Source: CAUZSH01 sp963582935
Lineage (GTDB): Bacteria; Pseudomonadota; Gammaproteobacteria; Francisellales; Francisellaceae
NCBI GenBank assembly: GCA_963582935.1
Contig: CAUZSH010000036.1
Coordinates: 1-19,614, forward strand
Direction of reading: 5' to 3'
DNA: 19,614 nucleotides
Shown here: one piece after another, positions 16,516 to 19,614 of the stretch
Layout of the letters: every line of letters begins with the position of its first letter
Position numbering within the stretch: the stretch's first letter is position 1
Notes under the pieces: generated by a model
Seen by the model: only the letters and a program-made list of their open reading frames with translations
What the model was told of the DNA's origin: nothing
Database searches by the model: none
Made by a program: the position numbers and the translations under genes

Positions 16516-16530
16516 AGGGATATAACTAAA
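16502..16530 (-). promoter_or_regulatory. Possible secA promoter
   Basis: Minus strand: -10 TATACT (16502-16507, 5/6) with a weak TTTAGT at -35 (16525-16530) and a 17-bp spacer. Transcription would begin near 16495, about 35 nt ahead of the secA ATG. The -10 overlaps the second inverted repeat. Confidence 0.4.
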
Positions 16531-16536
16531 TGGTGT

Positions 16537-17010
16537 ATGATGAAAAATCAACATAAGTCGCTGCAAAATATTGATGACATCTGCCATAAAAAAACGGCAA
16601 CTCCCCTGGAGCTCATCTTCCAACGTGTCAATATTTTAAAACAAACAGAACAAGCACTTCGAAAAATAAATCACCCCCTACTTCAATATTGCCAAGTGGC
16701 TAATTTCCAACATTATAATTTAACGTTACACACCCAAAGCTCGCAAATATTAACAGAACTTCGACTTATCCAAAATGAATTGTTACTGATTATCAAACAA
16801 CAACCCTATTTCCGTGACCTAGTACAAATTCATTTCAAATTATTTTTTCCTGAAAAGCCTAAGGTAAAGCCTGAAATAGTCTTGGAAAACCAGCAAGTAT
16901 CGATTGAAGCTACTCAGCGATTTGAGAAATTATTAGATAGCTGTGACAGCGAGAAAACAAAAGCCGCTTTACAAAAATTCATTCAAAAGCATGGAAAAAT
17001 TTCAGATTAG
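16537..17010 (+). CDS. dciA: DciA-like (DUF721) protein, putative DnaB helicase loader
   Basis: A 157-residue protein. Residues about 20-110 fit the DUF721/DciA pattern: LELIFQRVNILKQTEQAL, then LRKINHPLLQYCQVANF, an LTLHTQSSQILTELRL segment corresponding to the family's conserved leucine-arginine region, and a VQIHFKLFFPEKP strand. The rest (about 115-157) is a helical tail. DciA is the ancestral loader of the replicative helicase DnaB in bacteria that lack DnaC or DnaI, and in gammaproteobacteria DUF721 genes are commonly found next to secA and lpxC, which supports the call. The identity is by pattern and context only. Two ATG codons are adjacent; the first is used. The Shine-Dalgarno is weak. 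The stop overlaps that of the convergent amidotransferase gene. Confidence 0.72.
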   Translation: MMKNQHKSLQNIDDICHKKTATPLELIFQRVNILKQTEQALRKINHPLLQYCQVANFQHYNLTLHTQSSQILTELRLIQNELLLIIKQQPYFRDLVQIHFKLFFPEKPKVKPEIVLENQQVSIEATQRFEKLLDSCDSEKTKAALQKFIQKHGKISD

Positions 17011-17747
17011 TTTTTATTAACCCTCGGCAATGCCACTCTATCAATATACTTCTCAATAATATTATCAGTATAAGGTGATTCAGTAGCCGTATTGATAATT
17101 CTATGGTACTCAACAGGATCAGAGGCATAACCGTCTCGATGATGAATAATACGATCAACCATTCCTTTTTTTGTTAGCTCAGGGTGAAATTGCATGGCAT
17201 ACAGTGATAACCCTGGCCAAGCAAAGGCATGAATGGCCTTATCTGTTTTGGCTAAGAGCTTTGCGCCTTGGGGAATTTGAATGATGGTTTGTTGATGCCC
17301 TATTTGTGCCATAAAATCTTCTGGGTAATCAAAAAATAACGGATCACTTTCTGCCTCTTTGGTTAAGCTCACCGCCATACTACCAATTTCCTCAAGATTT
17401 GGGTCTGTAACAACCTCGCCGCCCAAGAACTCCGCCATAAATTGTGCGCCCAAGCAGGAGCCTAATAAAGGTTTATCTTCTTTTAATGCACGCCGCATCC
17501 ACGACTTTAATTTTGGCATACAGGCAAGATCAGCAAAGATAGAATAATCACCGCTTCCACCCAAAACAATAAGGTCTGAGCAATCATAAATATCATCATC
17601 CAAAGGTTCAGACAACGCACTTAGAACTTTCACCTGAGGTAGCGCTACATTTGCACTGCGAGCTACATTTTCGCGTTCATGATTTTTCATACTCTCGGCA
17701 TGACGAAATTGAACGAGAAGAATTTTGAGATTGTCTTTGGTAATCAC
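17007..17747 (-). CDS. Class I glutamine amidotransferase-like protein (GMP synthase-like)
   Basis: A 246-residue stand-alone amidotransferase domain. The catalytic triad is visible: Cys98 in GSCLGAQ (96-102), and His188 and Glu190 in QFHPE. The oxyanion-loop VLGGSGDYS lies at 61-69. In this family the triad releases ammonia from glutamine for a partner enzyme, or hydrolyses a gamma-glutamyl compound as the PuuD group does. No synthetase partner is adjacent, so the substrate is unknown. The C-terminal 45 residues are a helical extension beyond the catalytic core. The start is a GTG (17745-17747) with only a weak Shine-Dalgarno; I see no better ATG. It is convergent with dciA, sharing the 4 bp that hold both stop codons. 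Confidence 0.85.
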   Translation of the reverse strand: MITKDNLKILLVQFRHAESMKNHERENVARSANVALPQVKVLSALSEPLDDDIYDCSDLIVLGGSGDYSIFADLACMPKLKSWMRRALKEDKPLLGSCLGAQFMAEFLGGEVVTDPNLEEIGSMAVSLTKEAESDPLFFDYPEDFMAQIGHQQTIIQIPQGAKLLAKTDKAIHAFAWPGLSLYAMQFHPELTKKGMVDRIIHHRDGYASDPVEYHRIINTATESPYTDNIIEKYIDRVALPRVNKN

Positions 17748-17813
17748 GACTACTCTGCTTACTTATATTCGCATTTACCCACTATACATGAACTCATTTA
17801 AAATAGGGTAATT

Positions 17814-17842
17814 GGTACGTTGATTACAGTAAATAACGTACC
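17814..17842. repeat. Inverted repeat, 8-bp perfect arms
   Basis: GGTACGTT (17814-17821) and AACGTACC (17835-17842) are perfect inverted copies around a 13-nt centre. It lies about 65 bp upstream of the amidotransferase start and could be an operator for that gene or an RNA stem. There is no following T run, so it is not a standard terminator. Confidence 0.65.
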
Positions 17843-17860
17843 GTGCCTTTGATAATAACG

Positions 17861-17897
17861 CCCCACACTAAGGCGCTGTAGATAACTTTAGGTGGGG
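17861..17897. repeat. GC-rich hairpin with one bulged base
   Basis: CCCCAC-A-CTAA (17861-17871) pairs with TTAG-GTGGGG (17888-17897), giving a 10-bp stem with a single bulge and a 16-nt loop. The stem is the most GC-rich patch in this AT-rich intergenic region. No T run follows on either strand, so it is not a typical intrinsic terminator; a structured RNA leader or protein site is possible. Confidence 0.6.
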
Positions 17898-18134
17898 GAG
17901 GATGTCAAATCAAAATAAGCCCTGTCTCCTATATCTAACTAGTTTGTATTAACTCTACAATCCCGCACATTACTATGGAGCAATAAGGGCATTGACATGG
18001 CAAGCAGTAATATAATCAGGAATAAAACAATTTTTCAATGTATATGCTTAGCCTCCCTTTGAGAAAGTAGCGGTAAAGAATAAATAAAATTTAATTCCAC
18101 AATTCAAATACAGCCCTAATTATTAGACAAACTC

Positions 18135-18539
18135 ATGATACCTAAATTTTTATTATTTGCCATAGACGGCGCATTGACCCAGTCCAAAATATATATAACT
18201 GGACTATTAATTTTTTTCAGCGCAAATCTGTTTGCAGTAAGCCCTACTGGTTTTGGAGCATTAACCGTAGAGGCCATGGGCAACTCCTCAAATGAAATTA
18301 AAAGCTTCACTCAACCATTGGGTGCCCATATAAAAGCCTCAGAATATCTCATATCTAAAGGATATGCATTTGATCCTAATAGGAGCGTGCTAGATGCCTC
18401 TCAAAAACCTATATTAAATATATCACCACAGAACAATAATGGAAAATTATCTTTTAAAATTGAGCTGCCACCAAATATAGCTATAGGAGTACTGGACGAG
18501 CACTCTGAAATTATATTGACGCCCCCACGACATCGCTAA
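18135..18539 (+). CDS. Hypothetical exported protein, probably truncated by a nonsense codon
   Basis: A 134-residue frame that I do not recognise. The N-terminus has a hydrophobic patch at 4-14 and a stronger one at about 19-34 followed by NLFAVSPT, which could be a late signal peptide cleaved after Ala, or a membrane anchor. The remainder is polar, with ASEYLISKGYAF and KLSFKIELP stretches suggesting a small beta-containing secreted domain. No Shine-Dalgarno is seen before the ATG. The reading frame does not end naturally: beyond the TAA at 18537-18539 it stays open for 68 more codons in the same frame (see the next feature). The ORF is flanked by low-density DNA, which fits a decaying gene. 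Confidence is for an intact, expressed protein. Confidence 0.45.
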   Translation: MIPKFLLFAIDGALTQSKIYITGLLIFFSANLFAVSPTGFGALTVEAMGNSSNEIKSFTQPLGAHIKASEYLISKGYAFDPNRSVLDASQKPILNISPQNNNGKLSFKIELPPNIAIGVLDEHSEIILTPPRHR

Positions 18540-18746
18540 AATTATATCGCCGTTAATAGCTCAAACGAAAATATAAAACCGGTTTCTTCGGACACCGTAA
18601 GTTCATGGTCATGCGAAGTTAGAAACATAAAGCAAAGTGGCTTATTCTCAGGCAGCCAGAATGCTGGCATCACAAAAGCCATATTCTCTAAAGCAGGTGA
18701 CTTTTGGTCATCATGTTCTATAGTGGCTTACGCTTCAATAAACTAA
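18540..18746 (+). pseudogene. In-frame continuation of the exported-protein gene after a TAA
   Basis: Directly after the stop at 18537-18539, in the same frame, 68 sense codons run to a TAA at 18744-18746. The other two forward frames close within about a dozen codons. The encoded segment looks protein-like: it holds two cysteines (in SSWSCEV and FWSSCSI), two tryptophans, and a Gly/Ser-rich middle, as in a small disulfide-bonded secreted domain. With the part before the stop, the ancestral gene would encode about 203 residues. A single substitution, for example CAA, AAA or GAA to TAA, would explain the break; a sequencing error is also possible. Confidence 0.55.
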
Positions 18747-18752
18747 AAACCG

Positions 18753-18782
18753 TTGAGCTTCGTACCTATAAGTAAGTATAAT
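18753..18782 (+). promoter_or_regulatory. Predicted promoter of the small membrane protein-gmhB pair
   Basis: TTGAGC (18753-18758, 4/6 to -35), an 18-bp spacer, and a perfect TATAAT (18777-18782). Transcription would start near 18789, leaving a leader of about 55 nt before the ATG at 18845. It lies just after the end of the interrupted gene, which is where a promoter for the next unit would be expected. Confidence 0.5.
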
Positions 18783-18844
18783 GTAGCTATTTACCCTAAA
18801 AATATTTACCATCAACCCCTATAAACACTCTACATTTTTTAACC

Positions 18845-19066
18845 ATGTCAGACCCTGTCCATCAAGATCAAAAAATTACCGCCGCCCATATTATTCGTGC
18901 TTTCTCTCTAAGTGTGCTAATTATCTTTGCATTAATTCTTATTACACACCTTTTACACCACCCAGTAAGTATCTTGACATGGATATTTTGTTGGCTAGTT
19001 ATCTTTATATATTTAGCATTAAAATCTAAACTGAAAAGTATTCTCAAACAAGTAATGCTTCCATGA
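18845..19066 (+). CDS. Small two-helix membrane protein of unknown function
   Basis: 73 residues that I do not recognise. A polar start (MSDPVHQDQK) leads into two hydrophobic helices at about 17-37 and 42-59, separated by a short HHPVS turn, and a basic tail (KSKLKSILKQ). The positive-inside rule puts the tail in the cytoplasm. No clear Shine-Dalgarno precedes the ATG. The stop overlaps the gmhB ATG by 4 bp (ATGA), which makes it likely that the frame is real and coupled to gmhB. A link to LPS synthesis is inference from position only. Confidence 0.65.
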   Translation: MSDPVHQDQKITAAHIIRAFSLSVLIIFALILITHLLHHPVSILTWIFCWLVIFIYLALKSKLKSILKQVMLP

Positions 19067-19614
19067 CACAAGAAAAACCACGGTTAATTATTTTAGATCG
19101 CGATGGCGTGATTAATGAAGATTCAGATCAATACATAAAATCCATTGATGAATGGCATTCGATCCCAGGAAGCCTAGAGGCAATTGGTCTATTAACGCAA
19201 GCAGGCATTCCTGTTGCTGTGGCAACGAATCAATCTGGCATAGCTCGTCAATATTATAGCTTCAACACTTTACACCAAATGCACCAAAAAATGATTGATG
19301 GCATCTCTGCTCATCATGGTGAAATCAAATACATTGCACTTTGCCCGCATGGACCTAAAGATGGCTGCACCTGTCGTAAACCTCAAACTGGCATGTTGAA
19401 TGAGATTTCCGGAAAACTGAATATTCCGCTAGGAAAGGATGTTTATTTTATTGGCGACTCATACAAAGATGTTCAAGCTGCACGCTCTGCAAACTGCACT
19501 CCGATCTTAGTCAGAACAGGAAAAGGCATAAATACGATTAAAAAACATTCAGAACTTGAAAAAACTGTCAAAATTTACGATAATCTTATGCAATTTACAA
19601 AAACATTATTAAAG
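19063..19614 (+). CDS. gmhB: D-glycero-beta-D-manno-heptose-1,7-bisphosphate 7-phosphatase, reaches window end
   Basis: This HAD-family phosphatase removes the 7-phosphate from heptose-1,7-bisphosphate on the way to ADP-heptose for the LPS inner core. 184 codons are visible and no stop has been met by the last base; family members are about 180-190 residues, so nearly the whole gene is present. Seen: the nucleophile motif DRDGVIN with Asp12 and Asp14, TNQSG at 55-59, the zinc loop Cys94, His96, Cys102 and Cys104 that is specific to GmhB-type enzymes, RKP at 105-107, and GDSYKD at 131-136. The related histidinol-phosphatase domain of HisB shares this layout, but a lone gene of this length fits GmhB. 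It starts inside the stop of the small membrane protein gene. Confidence 0.92.
   Translation, partial: MTQEKPRLIILDRDGVINEDSDQYIKSIDEWHSIPGSLEAIGLLTQAGIPVAVATNQSGIARQYYSFNTLHQMHQKMIDGISAHHGEIKYIALCPHGPKDGCTCRKPQTGMLNEISGKLNIPLGKDVYFIGDSYKDVQAARSANCTPILVRTGKGINTIKKHSELEKTVKIYDNLMQFTKTLLK

Larger units (their letters stand above)
17748..18134. other. Gene-free stretch of about 390 bp with two hairpin-forming repeats
   Basis: No open frame of credible length or start is seen. The stretch holds the two inverted repeats listed separately, and a TTGACA and TATAAT pair (17992-18016) whose 13-bp spacing is too short for a normal promoter. It separates the amidotransferase gene from the exported-protein ORF. 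No tRNA, known riboswitch or insertion-sequence end is recognised. Confidence 0.6.

Noticed and set aside
16460..16536. A SecM-like arrest leader before secA
   Set aside because: No open frame reads toward secA in this short spacer, and a different gene starts on the other strand.
17902..17952. Short frame (16 codons) right after GGGGGAGG
   Set aside because: The purine run touches the ATG, leaving no spacing for a ribosome binding site, and the peptide has no recognisable character.
17992..18016. TTGACA and TATAAT as a promoter for the exported-protein ORF
   Set aside because: Both hexamers are perfect, but only 13 bp separate them instead of 16-18, and the ORF starts about 120 bp further on.
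1..19614. CRISPR array, tRNA, rRNA, transposase, prophage or integrase genes, and toxin-antitoxin pairs
   Set aside because: None was seen on either strand; the only tandem repeat is the 10-bp array at 7551-7588, which has no spacers.

Overview
The window is AT-rich chromosomal DNA from a gammaproteobacterium. The reasons are a SecA with a CxC-x8-CH zinc tail, a TyrA most like the dehydrogenase half of the E. coli T-protein, an E. coli-length PurA, Dtd, a DolP-like BON lipoprotein, GmhB, and a DciA-type protein beside secA. The last is typical of gammaproteobacteria that lack DnaC. The exact lineage cannot be fixed by eye. A low-GC group such as Legionellales is a guess. I see no tRNA, rRNA, insertion sequence, CRISPR array or phage gene.

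Layout. (1) 1-7590, minus strand: a surface-polysaccharide operon. Transcription runs leftward from a promoter near 7592 through a BON-domain lipoprotein, manC, gmd, fcl, an ABC exporter, rfbF and rfbG, which leaves the window at its left edge. Four junctions are 4-bp ATGA overlaps, one is a 1-bp TAATG overlap and one is a 2-nt gap, so the set looks translationally coupled. It makes GDP-mannose, then GDP-4-keto-6-deoxymannose and GDP-L-fucose. Separately it makes CDP-glucose, then CDP-4-keto-6-deoxyglucose. The ABC exporter probably flips a lipid-linked glycan or moves a related envelope lipid. (2) 7655-10119, minus: a UvrD/Rep-type helicase with a small membrane protein just upstream. (3) 10253-12269, minus: an NTF2/SnoaL-like lipoprotein and purA. 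(4) 12417-13696, plus: dtd and a stand-alone prephenate dehydrogenase, divergent from purA and convergent with secA. (5) 13700-16459, minus: secA, divergent from dciA (16537-17010, plus) across a short region with two adjacent inverted repeats. (6) 17007-17747, minus: a class I glutamine amidotransferase-like protein whose stop overlaps that of dciA. (7) 17748-18844: a gene-poor stretch with two intergenic hairpins and an exported-protein ORF that continues in frame past a TAA. (8) 18845-19614, plus: a small two-helix membrane protein overlapping gmhB, the heptose bisphosphate phosphatase of LPS core synthesis. gmhB runs to the right edge with no stop in view.

Most of the window is housekeeping and envelope biogenesis. 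I found no convincing new multi-gene system. The best leads are the interrupted exported ORF at 18135-18746, the 10-bp tandem repeats at the start of the polysaccharide transcript, the inverted repeats between secA and dciA, and the uncharacterised membrane protein next to the helicase.
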